45,063 bases of DNA from SZUA-448 sp045593785 (GTDB taxonomy: Bacteria > Bacillota > Clostridia > Lachnospirales > Lachnospiraceae). The notes below the pieces were generated by a model that saw nothing but the letters and a program-made list of their open reading frames with translations, did not search any database and had not been told where the DNA came from. The stretch is taken from the NCBI GenBank assembly GCA_045593785.1, contig JAZNXH010000154.1, positions 1 to 45,063 of the forward strand, in the 5' to 3' direction. The translations under genes and the position numbers were made by a program. Positions 1 through 7,554 of the stretch are shown piece by piece (the stretch's first letter is position 1; every line of letters begins with the position of its first letter).

Positions 1-369
1 GATATGCTGACGGAGGATGCGCTGGTGCGTATTCTGGCAGAGCCGAAGAATGCATTGACTAAACAGTATGCGAGATTGTTTGAACTTGAGGATGTAGAAC
101 TTGAGTTTGAAGAAGAGGCATTAAAAAAGATTGCAAAATTATCCTTTGAACGGAAGACCGGTGCGAGAGGATTGCGTGCCATCATGGAGGCTTTGATGAT
201 GGATGCAATGTACGAAGTACCGAGCGAAGAGGACGTTGTAAAGTGTATCGTGACAGCAGACTCTGTGGATGGTAAGACCAAACCGGAGCTGGTGCGTGGC
301 GAGAAAAATGTAAGAAGAAAACCCATGGGTAGTAATACCGCACGGAAGAACACAAGCGAAAGCGCATAA
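1..369 (+). CDS. clpX: ATP-dependent Clp protease ATP-binding subunit ClpX (3' end only)
   Basis: This is the C-terminal part of ClpX, the AAA+ unfoldase that feeds substrates to ClpP; the gene enters from the left edge, so no start is visible. About 122 residues remain. They cover the end of the AAA+ module, including the stretch LAEPKNALTKQYARLFELE and the sensor-2 region KTGARGLRAIMEALMMDAMYEVPS, both typical of ClpX. The last 25 or so residues form a basic, low-complexity tail. The next genes, lon and engB, follow in the order usual for Firmicutes (tig-clpP-clpX-lon-engB). A hairpin with a T-run directly after the stop suggests that clpX transcription ends before lon. The identification is secure from motifs. 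Confidence 0.95.
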   Translation, partial: DMLTEDALVRILAEPKNALTKQYARLFELEDVELEFEEEALKKIAKLSFERKTGARGLRAIMEALMMDAMYEVPSEEDVVKCIVTADSVDGKTKPELVRGEKNVRRKPMGSNTARKNTSESA

Positions 370-373
370 AACT

Positions 374-402
374 AAAAAGAGTCCGTAAGCGGACTCTTTT
401 TT
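374..402 (+). terminator. Intrinsic terminator after clpX
   Basis: Perfect stem AGAGTCC / GGACTCT around a GTAAGC loop, followed by six T. It lies 4 bases past the clpX stop codon. Confidence 0.9.
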
Positions 403-467
403 CACAGAAGAAAACATCAGAGACTGAAAAAACACGGAAGAGATATGATGTTGTGAAGGAGTAACAG

Positions 468-2789
468 ATGGAAAGTATTGTGCAACTGCCAATGGTGGCA
501 TTGAAGAACACCGTTATTATGCCCGGAATGTTGATTCATTTTGATATCAGCAATCCTGCCAATATTAAGGCGGTCGAGGTTGCGATGAAGACAAAGCAAC
601 AGGTATTTTTGATTGCCCAGAAGAACCCCGATGCAGAAGAACCGGACCGGATGGACTTGTACGTTACGGGTACCATCGCAGTCGTGAAACAGATGATTAA
701 GCTTCCGGGGCAGGTACTCCGAGTCTTGGTATATGGTGTACGTCGTGCAATCCTGGATGATATCTTGACCCGAAATCCTTTCTATATGTGTGAGGTAAGA
801 CCGGAGCATGAAGATATGGACAGTGTTCCGATGTTGGAACAGGAAGCGATGGTTCGCACAATGAAGGAATTGCTGGAAACTTATGCACAGGAGAATCAAA
901 AACTCGGGAAAGAAGTGTATAAGCAGTTACAACAGATTGAGGATTTAGAACAGCTCCTTGACAGCGTTGCGGTACAGATTCCGATTCAGCTCGAAGACAA
1001 GCAGAGCATCCTGGATGCAGAAGGGCTTGCGGAGCGTTACCAGCGCGTGGCATCTATCCTGACAAACGAAATAGAGATTCTTCATATCAAGAAAGACCTG
1101 CAGTCAAAGGTGCAGAAAAAAGTAGACAAGAATCAAAAAGAATATATCATGCGCGAGCAGATGAAGGTGATTCGTGAAGAACTCGGAGAGAGTGATACGG
1201 TTGCCGATGCCGACGTATATCTGGAACAGTGCGAAGCACTGGATGCGGACGAATCTGTGAAAGAGAAAATCCGAAAAGAAATCAAGCATTTCCGCCGTAT
1301 TTCCGGCAGTTCGTCCGAAAGTGCGGTATCCCGCGGCTATATCGAGACTTTGCTGGCACTGCCGTGGAATAAGACCGATCCGGACCGTCTGGACCTGAAG
1401 CGTGCCAAGAAGATATTAGAGGATGAGCATTATGGCTTGGAGAAGGTGAAAGACAGAGTGTTGGAATTTCTGGCTGTCCGCAGCCTGACCGCCAAGGGTG
1501 AAAGTCCGATCTTGTGTCTGGTGGGACCGCCCGGAACCGGTAAGACCTCCATCGCAAGATCCATTGCAAAGTCCCTGAGCAAACGCTATGTGCGCATCTG
1601 TCTTGGCGGCGTACGCGATGAAGCAGAAATCCGCGGACATCGGCGCACCTATGTAGGCGCATTACCCGGAAGACTGGCGACTGCGTTAAAGAATGCCGGT
1701 GTTAACAATCCGTTGATTCTTCTGGACGAGATTGATAAGGTAAGCAGTGATTACAAGGGTGATACTTCTTCGGCACTCTTAGAAGTACTGGATTCGGAAC
1801 AGAACAGTCGCTTTGTGGATCACTACGTAGAGATACCGCTGGATTTGTCGCAGGTATTGTTCATTGCAACAGCGAATTCGGTGCAGACGATACCGCGTCC
1901 GCTCCTTGACCGTATGGAAATCATCGAGGTAAATAGTTATACCCTCAATGAAAAAGTACATATTGCAAAGAAACATCTCGTGCAGAAACAGTTGAAGAAA
2001 AACGGTCTGATGGCAAAGCAGCTTAGCTTTTCCGAAAAAGCATTGGAAGCGATGGTGCTTGGTTATACCAAGGAGGCCGGCGTACGTAGTCTGGAACGTC
2101 GGATTGGTGAGGTGTGCAGAAAAGCAGCGAGAGAACTGCTCGAGGGCGAGACGCTGGAAACGAAAATCAGTGTAACCCCGAAGAATCTGGAACATTATCT
2201 CGGAACCGTAAAATATGTTGTAGAGAAAGAAAAGCTTGCGAATGAAGTGGGGATCGTACGTGGACTGGCATGGACCAGCGTGGGCGGTACGACCTTGCAG
2301 ATTGAAGTCAATACGATGCCGGGCAAAGGAAATTTCGAATTGACCGGACAATTGGGCGATGTGATGAAAGAATCGGCGCGTGCCGGTATCAGTTATATCC
2401 GTTCTGTGGCTGAGAAGTACGGTATCGAGAAGGAATACTTTGAAACAACCGATCTTCATATCCATATTCCGGAGGGGTCGGTGCCGAAGGATGGTCCGTC
2501 TGCCGGCATTACAATGGCGACGGCGATGCTGTCCGCGATTACCGGAAAAAAAGTGCGCGGTGATATCGCAATGACCGGCGAGATTACCCTGCGCGGCCGT
2601 GTCCTGCCGATCGGAGGTCTGACGGAAAAGATTCTTGCTGCGAAAACCATTGGAATCCGCACCGTGCTTGTGCCGGAGAAAAACCGTAAGGATGTGGCAG
2701 AGGTGGCAGAAGAGATTTTGGACGGCATGACTATTGTGTATGTAAGTACGATGGAAGAAGTACTGGAAACGGCATTTTGCGCGAAATAA
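468..2789 (+). CDS. lon: ATP-dependent protease La (LonA)
   Basis: Lon is a cytoplasmic AAA+ serine protease that degrades misfolded and regulatory proteins. The 773 residues match the family length. In order: an N-terminal substrate-binding domain (about 1-200), a coiled region (about 200-290), an AAA+ module with Walker A GPPGTGKTS (near residue 353) and Walker B LILLDEIDKV, and the C-terminal protease domain with the catalytic Ser in PKDGPSAG (Ser678) and the partner Lys in LTEKILAAK (about 721). The ATG at 468 is preceded by AAGGAG at the right distance. A terminator separates it from clpX, so it probably has its own promoter, but I see no clear -35/-10 pair in the 65-base gap. engB follows after 48 bases and may be co-transcribed. 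Confidence 0.97.
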   Translation: MESIVQLPMVALKNTVIMPGMLIHFDISNPANIKAVEVAMKTKQQVFLIAQKNPDAEEPDRMDLYVTGTIAVVKQMIKLPGQVLRVLVYGVRRAILDDILTRNPFYMCEVRPEHEDMDSVPMLEQEAMVRTMKELLETYAQENQKLGKEVYKQLQQIEDLEQLLDSVAVQIPIQLEDKQSILDAEGLAERYQRVASILTNEIEILHIKKDLQSKVQKKVDKNQKEYIMREQMKVIREELGESDTVADADVYLEQCEALDADESVKEKIRKEIKHFRRISGSSSESAVSRGYIETLLALPWNKTDPDRLDLKRAKKILEDEHYGLEKVKDRVLEFLAVRSLTAKGESPILCLVGPPGTGKTSIARSIAKSLSKRYVRICLGGVRDEAEIRGHRRTYVGALPGRLATALKNAGVNNPLILLDEIDKVSSDYKGDTSSALLEVLDSEQNSRFVDHYVEIPLDLSQVLFIATANSVQTIPRPLLDRMEIIEVNSYTLNEKVHIAKKHLVQKQLKKNGLMAKQLSFSEKALEAMVLGYTKEAGVRSLERRIGEVCRKAARELLEGETLETKISVTPKNLEHYLGTVKYVVEKEKLANEVGIVRGLAWTSVGGTTLQIEVNTMPGKGNFELTGQLGDVMKESARAGISYIRSVAEKYGIEKEYFETTDLHIHIPEGSVPKDGPSAGITMATAMLSAITGKKVRGDIAMTGEITLRGRVLPIGGLTEKILAAKTIGIRTVLVPEKNRKDVAEVAEEILDGMTIVYVSTMEEVLETAFCAK

Positions 2790-2837
2790 GCAGTAAGAGT
2801 GTGAGAATGAAGGTTGTTCTCAGATTGGTGGTAGTAT

Positions 2838-3443
2838 ATGAAACTTAAGAAAATGGAATTGGAAACAGTTTGCGGAATCACCAGTACCTTGCCGGTGAAT
2901 CTACAACCGGAGGTAGCATTTGCAGGACGGTCAAATGTCGGAAAGTCTTCCTTGATTAACGGACTTTTGAACCGAAAGTCTTTTGCGCGTACTTCAAGTC
3001 AGCCGGGTAAGACCCAGACGATTAACTTTTATCATATCAACGATGAGTTTTATTTTGTTGATCTGCCGGGATACGGATATGCCAAGGTATCGGCAGAATT
3101 AAAGGCAAAATGGGGCAAGATGATCGAGCGTTATCTGATGGGCTCAAAACAGTTGAAGTGTGTTTTTTTGCTGGTGGATATCCGACACGAGCCGACAGCA
3201 AATGACAAGCAGATGTATGAATGGATTTGTGCAAAAGGCCTGCGCCCGGTGATTATCGCAACGAAGCTAGATAAGATTAGCCGCGGGCAGGTGAAGAAGC
3301 AGACCGATATGATTCGCAAGAGCCTGAAGGCCCCGGCGAGTACGACATTGATTCCGTTCTCTGCGATGACGAAGCAGGGGGCCGAAGAAATCTGGGCGTT
3401 GATTGAGGGGTTGGTGACTCAGGAGGTTGTTACAGAGCAATAA
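2838..3443 (+). CDS. engB: Ribosome biogenesis GTP-binding protein YsxC/EngB
   Basis: EngB/YihA is a small essential GTPase needed for assembly of the large ribosomal subunit. At 201 residues it has the family length. Visible G motifs: G1 GRSNVGKSS (about residues 31-39), the switch stretch KTQTINFYHIND, G3 VDLPGYGYAK, and G4 ATKLDK followed by G5 FSAMTKQG. It lies 48 bases after lon in the common lon-engB order. A terminator follows its stop directly and is shared with the convergent DUF4364 gene. Identification is firm. Confidence 0.96.
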   Translation: MKLKKMELETVCGITSTLPVNLQPEVAFAGRSNVGKSSLINGLLNRKSFARTSSQPGKTQTINFYHINDEFYFVDLPGYGYAKVSAELKAKWGKMIERYLMGSKQLKCVFLLVDIRHEPTANDKQMYEWICAKGLRPVIIATKLDKISRGQVKKQTDMIRKSLKAPASTTLIPFSAMTKQGAEEIWALIEGLVTQEVVTEQ

Positions 3444-3446
3444 AGA

Positions 3447-3475
3447 AAAGAGCCGTGGATCACGGCTCTTTATTA
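3447..3475. terminator. Bidirectional intrinsic terminator between engB and the DUF4364 gene
   Basis: Perfect 11-bp stem AAAGAGCCGTG / CACGGCTCTTT with loop GAT, A-rich on the left and T-rich on the right. It can end engB rightward and the convergent gene leftward. Confidence 0.88.
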
Positions 3476-3482
3476 TTTGACA

Positions 3483-4007
3483 TCAGGCTTCCGGTAACAA
3501 GTTCTCTACGGTAAGGCGGTAGATATCCGCATTTTTTTTATCCCAGTTGCTGCAGACGCGTTCTGCAGCTTCTTTTGTTGGAACGTACAGGTGGAGTTCG
3601 AAGATGGGCTGGCTGCGTTCTAAGATGCGTAGCCGTACTTTGAATTCACCGTTTTCCAGCGGGGTATAGTCGGCAGGGTAAGCGCAGTCTTCCCGGATGG
3701 AGATACTGTTTTCTTTGAGGTAATCCCGGATATCGTTGCAGATATCCGGGGAGATGTCTTTTAAAAACAGGGTAAGGGTCTGGCTTCCGGCCGGTGTAAT
3801 GCTGTACCGGGTGGTGTTGCGGGTCTTATCGGCTGAGACGTAATTGTCTTCGACCAGCTCTGCTAATGCTTGCTGTACGTTGAAGTACGGTGCATACTGC
3901 TTTTCACCGAAAAACTCCGTCAGACGGCTGTTAGAAAGCGGGTATTCAACATGGTCGAGCATATAAAGTATGATTAACTTGTATAATTGTTTGGTCTCAG
4001 TTGACAT
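3483..4007 (-). CDS. DUF4364 family protein
   Basis: This 174-residue protein matches the DUF4364 family of Clostridia, which has no settled function. The first 75 residues look like a winged-helix unit: KLIILYMLDHVEYPLSNSRL, then a helix with VQQALAELVEDNYVSAD, then YSITPAGSQTLTLF, as in PadR/MarR-type folds. The rest is mixed alpha/beta. There is no signal peptide or membrane segment. The ATG at 4007 has GGAGGAG 5 bases upstream. It lies 32 bases downstream of the large lipoprotein gene on the same strand, so the two probably share a transcript. A role as a transcription regulator is inferred from the winged-helix-like N-terminus only. Confidence 0.8.
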   Translation of the reverse strand: MSTETKQLYKLIILYMLDHVEYPLSNSRLTEFFGEKQYAPYFNVQQALAELVEDNYVSADKTRNTTRYSITPAGSQTLTLFLKDISPDICNDIRDYLKENSISIREDCAYPADYTPLENGEFKVRLRILERSQPIFELHLYVPTKEAAERVCSNWDKKNADIYRLTVENLLPEA

Positions 4008-4039
4008 GAACTCCTCCGTATCGATGAATTCCGGCGTAA

Positions 4040-5677
4040 TTAATTCTCGCCCTCATTATAACTCTTGTAGCCCATTCTCTGGAATTCACTGTTTTCATCA
4101 AAATATCCATAGGTAACGCCGTCGCCATCATCGCGATATGCGTAGCCGTCTACCATGTAATAACCGTCTACATATTCACCGTCGCGCTTGAAACTGTAGC
4201 AGAACTCAAAGTCTGCCGTTGGATCGGTGGCTTCAGCGGTAGCGTCGCCTTCTGCAACTTCGTCGTCTGCAGTTTCGTCCTCCGCATCTTCGGACGGTGT
4301 ATTGAGGATGTAATCTGTGATGTAACCACTGTTCTGGTATTCGTAAACAGTTGCATTTAACAACTCATCGATGGTCTGGAATCCGATGTAATATAAATCA
4401 TCGCGGATGAAGCAATCGCCATAAGCACTGCCCCAGAAAGCGTAGCCGTAAGGCTCGGAGTCATAATCTGTGTACAGCGTTCCGTCTGACTCCAGCTGCA
4501 GGTTTTCGTGCTGTACATAATAGTAATAGCTGAACGGATCGGAATCCTCCTGACCTACGGTTACTTCATAGAAAGTGAAAGCGTAACTGTCCGGAGCCCA
4601 GGAAACATCTTCGACTGCGATTGCATGACCGATGGCAGTTACGGACTGCATGGATTCCGGTTTCTCCCATCCGGAAGAGATGGAATCTGCAAGAGACGTT
4701 TCGTAATTGGAATACAATTCGGTCCATGCAGATTCGTCTGCATCGCTCAGAGACATAATCATAACCGGCTGACCGCTGATGGTAAAGGTCTTGGAAGTTT
4801 CTTTCGGGATGATATTGTAGTAATCCAGTGCTTCTTCGATACTGTATTCCGGAATGGTGATGGTAATGGTATCACCGTTTGCAAAGTATCCGGAATCATC
4901 GTATTCATAATAGAAATTATAGTCTGAATACCAGGTTTCTACATCGACAGTGATGTAAGGAGAACTGCCATAAAAATATAGTTCAACGCCGCTGAATGCA
5001 TCGACTTCTTCCGGTACGGACAAATCGGATACGGTGCATTCGATGGAAGCCGGAACGAGATTGTAGCCCTGCCAACGATAGTCACTAATCAGTGTATCCG
5101 GAATCGTAAGCGTGATGACATCACCGTTGCTCAGACCGGTTGACTTGGAGATAACCAGCTGGTCCTTAATATAGTAATCATCGATATAGAGGTAAGACAT
5201 GTAACCATCTCCGTCACGTCCGTCAAATTCGATGTCCATATACTCAAAGATGTTACGTTCGGTCAACGGTTCCAGATCGGATACTGTGAGATCAGCATCT
5301 TCATAAAGGAAGGTGACTTTGTACTCTTCTTCAATCTCTGCAAGCGTGTCTTCATCAACAAGCCAGTTGTAACCGACTTTATCGCCATTCTTCAATTCGT
5401 TGTAGGAATCGAAGTAGATGATGAGCGCCTCTTCCAGATCTTCCAGAACATCTTCGCCCGGAGATTTCTTGAGCGCTTTACGGTCAAAACCGAAGCTGTC
5501 CTCGTTGTCTAACATCATCTTCTGGATGTCAACTTCACTGCTCGGATAGCCCACGTATTCATAACCATTGAAGGTAACGTCTACGTAGTCGTTCATGTTA
5601 ATTTCCGTCGTGCCGCATGCTGTGAGCAGGAAGGTCAGAACGAGCAGGAAAAAAACAATGCCTAATTTCTTTTTCAT
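4040..5677 (-). CDS. Repeat-containing cell-surface lipoprotein, function unknown
   Basis: I do not recognise a named family. The 545 residues begin with a lipoprotein signal (MKKK, hydrophobic stretch, lipobox LTAC with Cys21), so the protein is probably anchored to the outer face of the membrane. Next come three related beta-rich repeats, each with a core like NGDxIxxxIP (NGDKVGYNW, NGDVITLTIP, NGDTITITIP) and ending in a strand like FTISG or CTVSDL. Such repeats resemble extracellular Ig-like modules of Lachnospiraceae membrane proteins. The C-terminal part is Tyr/Asp-rich, with an acidic Ala/Glu/Asp linker and a YxxDGYxYRDDGDG segment. The start at 5677 is chosen because AAGGAG lies just upstream and the signal peptide begins there; an upstream in-frame ATG adds 28 non-signal residues. 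Its promoter is back to back with that of rho. Confidence 0.85.
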   Translation of the reverse strand: MKKKLGIVFFLLVLTFLLTACGTTEINMNDYVDVTFNGYEYVGYPSSEVDIQKMMLDNEDSFGFDRKALKKSPGEDVLEDLEEALIIYFDSYNELKNGDKVGYNWLVDEDTLAEIEEEYKVTFLYEDADLTVSDLEPLTERNIFEYMDIEFDGRDGDGYMSYLYIDDYYIKDQLVISKSTGLSNGDVITLTIPDTLISDYRWQGYNLVPASIECTVSDLSVPEEVDAFSGVELYFYGSSPYITVDVETWYSDYNFYYEYDDSGYFANGDTITITIPEYSIEEALDYYNIIPKETSKTFTISGQPVMIMSLSDADESAWTELYSNYETSLADSISSGWEKPESMQSVTAIGHAIAVEDVSWAPDSYAFTFYEVTVGQEDSDPFSYYYYVQHENLQLESDGTLYTDYDSEPYGYAFWGSAYGDCFIRDDLYYIGFQTIDELLNATVYEYQNSGYITDYILNTPSEDAEDETADDEVAEGDATAEATDPTADFEFCYSFKRDGEYVDGYYMVDGYAYRDDGDGVTYGYFDENSEFQRMGYKSYNEGEN

Positions 5678-5703
5678 AGCCAATACTCCTTTTGTTTTTT
5701 GTG

Positions 5704-5719
5704 TTACATACATATGTAA
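5704..5719. promoter_or_regulatory. Palindrome in the 5' leader of the lipoprotein gene (candidate operator)
   Basis: TTACATA-CA-TATGTAA is a perfect 7-bp inverted repeat between the lipoprotein promoter and its start codon. Its position suits a repressor site. The DUF4364 winged-helix protein in the same operon is one possible binder, which is speculative. Confidence 0.45.
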
Positions 5720-5732
5720 AAAAATCATTCTT

Positions 5733-5761
5733 ATCATACGGAAATCTGTCGCAGATGTCAA
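5733..5761 (-). promoter_or_regulatory. Sigma-A-type promoter for the lipoprotein operon
   Basis: On the minus strand, TTGACA (5756-5761), 17 bases, TATGAT (5733-5738). This gives a leader of roughly 50 bases before the start at 5677. Confidence 0.8.
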
Positions 5762-5773
5762 ATAAAAATCTGC

Positions 5774-5801
5774 TTGCAGAGCGGGAAAAAACGTGTATAA
5801 T
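5774..5801 (+). promoter_or_regulatory. Sigma-A-type promoter for rho
   Basis: TTGCAG (5774-5779), 16 bases, TATAAT (5796-5801). Transcription would start near 5808, leaving a leader of about 245 bases before rho. The leader has small hairpins (for example GCAC/GTGC near 5845) but no riboswitch I recognise. Long rho leaders are commonly used for Rho autoregulation. Confidence 0.75.
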
Positions 5802-6054
5802 GGTCGTAACAGGACCTCGTCCTTAGAATTCCAACATTCTTTTGCACGAATGAGTGCATCCCGTCCGCTATGGACATATCGTGTTTCAATTTTTCCACTT
5901 GTTTTTGTTCAAAATAACTGCTTTCTCAAACGGCATGCTTCGAATCGGTGTTGCTTTTGAAGCACATCAGTTGTTTCATGTATTTATTTTGGGAAGGACA
6001 GAGCATTATGGTGAATTGGATTATTTCTATTATTAATGATCTTGGAGGCGCAGG

Positions 6055-7494
6055 ATGGCAGCAGATTATGAAAAAATGACTTTGGTACAGCTGAAGGAAG
6101 CGGCAAAGGAAGCAGGGATTAAATTTCCGGCTGCGATAAAGAAGGCAGAGTTGATTGCATTGCTGAATGGTAATGCAGAGAAGGACGCTACGGAAGACAA
6201 AAAAGAATTTGAATCAACTAAAGAACCGGAAGAGACGAACCAAATTACACAAGCGGAGGAAAGCGTAAAAGAAACGGAAGTAGAGAGAGGAATGCCGGAA
6301 CCAAAAGAGCCGGAGCAGAATCCGGCAGAACGTACACGACCGGAGCGAAGACCGGATACCGGACATCTTGACAGCGGTCTGGTAAAGGAAGGCATCCTCG
6401 AAATTATGCCGGACGGTTATGGTTTTATCCGTTGTGACAACTACCTTCCGGGAGAGAACGATGTGTATGTGGCCCCGACTCAAGTGCGCCGTCTGAACTT
6501 GAAGACCGGCGATATCATCCGCGGTAATGTGAAGGTGAATCAGGGTGAGAAGTTCGGTGCGCTCCTCTACGTGCAGAGCGTGAATGGCTACAGCGTTGCC
6601 GATACGATTAAGCGTCCGAAGTTCGAAGACCTGACGCCGATTTTCCCGAACGAGCGCATCCATCTGGAGACACCGGGCTGCGGTATCTCGATGCGTATGG
6701 TGGATATCGTGTCACCGATTGGCAAAGGCCAGCGTGGTATGATTGTATCCCAGCCAAAGGCCGGTAAGACGACACTGTTGAAGCAGATAGCGAAGGCAAT
6801 TACGCAGAATCATCCGGATATGCATCTTCTGGTGCTGTTGATTGATGAACGTCCGGAGGAAGTAACGGATATGAAGGAGTCCATCGAGGGCGATAAGGTA
6901 GAGGTTATCTATTCGACCTTTGATGAGCTTCCGGAGAATCATAAGCGTGTATCCGAGATGGTCATCGAGCGTGCGAAGCGCCTTGTCGAGCACAAAGAGG
7001 ACGTCGTGATCCTGCTCGACAGTATCACCCGTCTTGCCCGTGCTTACAACCTGACCGTACAGGCAAGCGGCAGAACTCTCTCCGGCGGTCTTGACCCAGC
7101 AGCACTCCATATGCCGAAACGGTTCTTCGGTGCGGCGCGAAATATGCGCGAGGGCGGTAGTCTTACGATACTGGCAACGGCACTCGTGGAGACCGGAAGC
7201 CGTATGGATGATGTGGTATTTGAGGAATTCAAGGGTACCGGTAACATGGAACTCGTACTTGACCGGAGTCTGTCTGAGAAGCGTATCTTCCCGGCAATTG
7301 ACCTGCCTAAGTCCAGTACCCGCCGTGATGACTTGCTATTGAGTCCGAAGGAGATGGAAGCGAACTTCCTGATGCGGCGTGCGCTGAACAGCATCCGATC
7401 GGACGATGCCGTGGAACGTATCATCGGTATGTTTGCCCAGACGAAGACGAACGAGGAGTTTATTGAGCTGGTACGCAAAACCAAAATCATGTAA
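6055..7494 (+). CDS. rho: Transcription termination factor Rho
   Basis: Rho is the hexameric RNA helicase that ends transcription and silences untranslated or foreign RNA. The 479 residues hold an N-terminal SAP-like helical domain (about 6-38, LVQLKEAAKEAGIKFPAAIKK), an acidic Glu/Pro-rich linker (about 40-115), the RNA-binding cold-shock-like domain (ILEIMPDGYGFIRCDNY...NDVYVAPTQVRRLNL), and the ATPase core with P-loop QPKAGKTT, Walker B VVILLDSITRLARAYN and the Q-loop region SGRTLSGGLDP. The charged linker insertion is common in Clostridia. GGAGG lies 6 bases before the ATG. A 23-codon reading frame starting at 6008 overlaps the start and may be a leader peptide. The end of the gene overlaps an inverted repeat (7478-7506). 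Confidence 0.97.
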   Translation: MAADYEKMTLVQLKEAAKEAGIKFPAAIKKAELIALLNGNAEKDATEDKKEFESTKEPEETNQITQAEESVKETEVERGMPEPKEPEQNPAERTRPERRPDTGHLDSGLVKEGILEIMPDGYGFIRCDNYLPGENDVYVAPTQVRRLNLKTGDIIRGNVKVNQGEKFGALLYVQSVNGYSVADTIKRPKFEDLTPIFPNERIHLETPGCGISMRMVDIVSPIGKGQRGMIVSQPKAGKTTLLKQIAKAITQNHPDMHLLVLLIDERPEEVTDMKESIEGDKVEVIYSTFDELPENHKRVSEMVIERAKRLVEHKEDVVILLDSITRLARAYNLTVQASGRTLSGGLDPAALHMPKRFFGAARNMREGGSLTILATALVETGSRMDDVVFEEFKGTGNMELVLDRSLSEKRIFPAIDLPKSSTRRDDLLLSPKEMEANFLMRRALNSIRSDDAVERIIGMFAQTKTNEEFIELVRKTKIM

Positions 7495-7506
7495 CGATTT
7501 TGGTTT
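7478..7506 (+). repeat. Inverted repeat at the rho stop codon
   Basis: AAACCAAAATC (7478-7488) and GATTTTGGTTT (7496-7506) flank the stop codon. There is no T-run after it, so it is at best a weak terminator or an RNA 3'-end stabiliser. Confidence 0.5.
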
Positions 7507-7514
7507 CACAAAAC

Positions 7515-7523
7515 TGGTATAAG
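7515..7523 (+). promoter_or_regulatory. Possible extended -10 promoter for the XRE regulator
   Basis: TGGTATAAG fits an extended -10 element (TG-n-TATAAG) 32 bases before the regulator's start codon. No good -35 is seen. Confidence 0.35.
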
Positions 7524-7554
7524 ATACATGTGGATTTATATATGGGAGTAGCGA

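Noticed and set aside
5854..6036. A 60-codon frame in the rho leader
   Set aside because: No ribosome-binding site and an improbable Phe/His-rich product; it is more likely untranslated leader.
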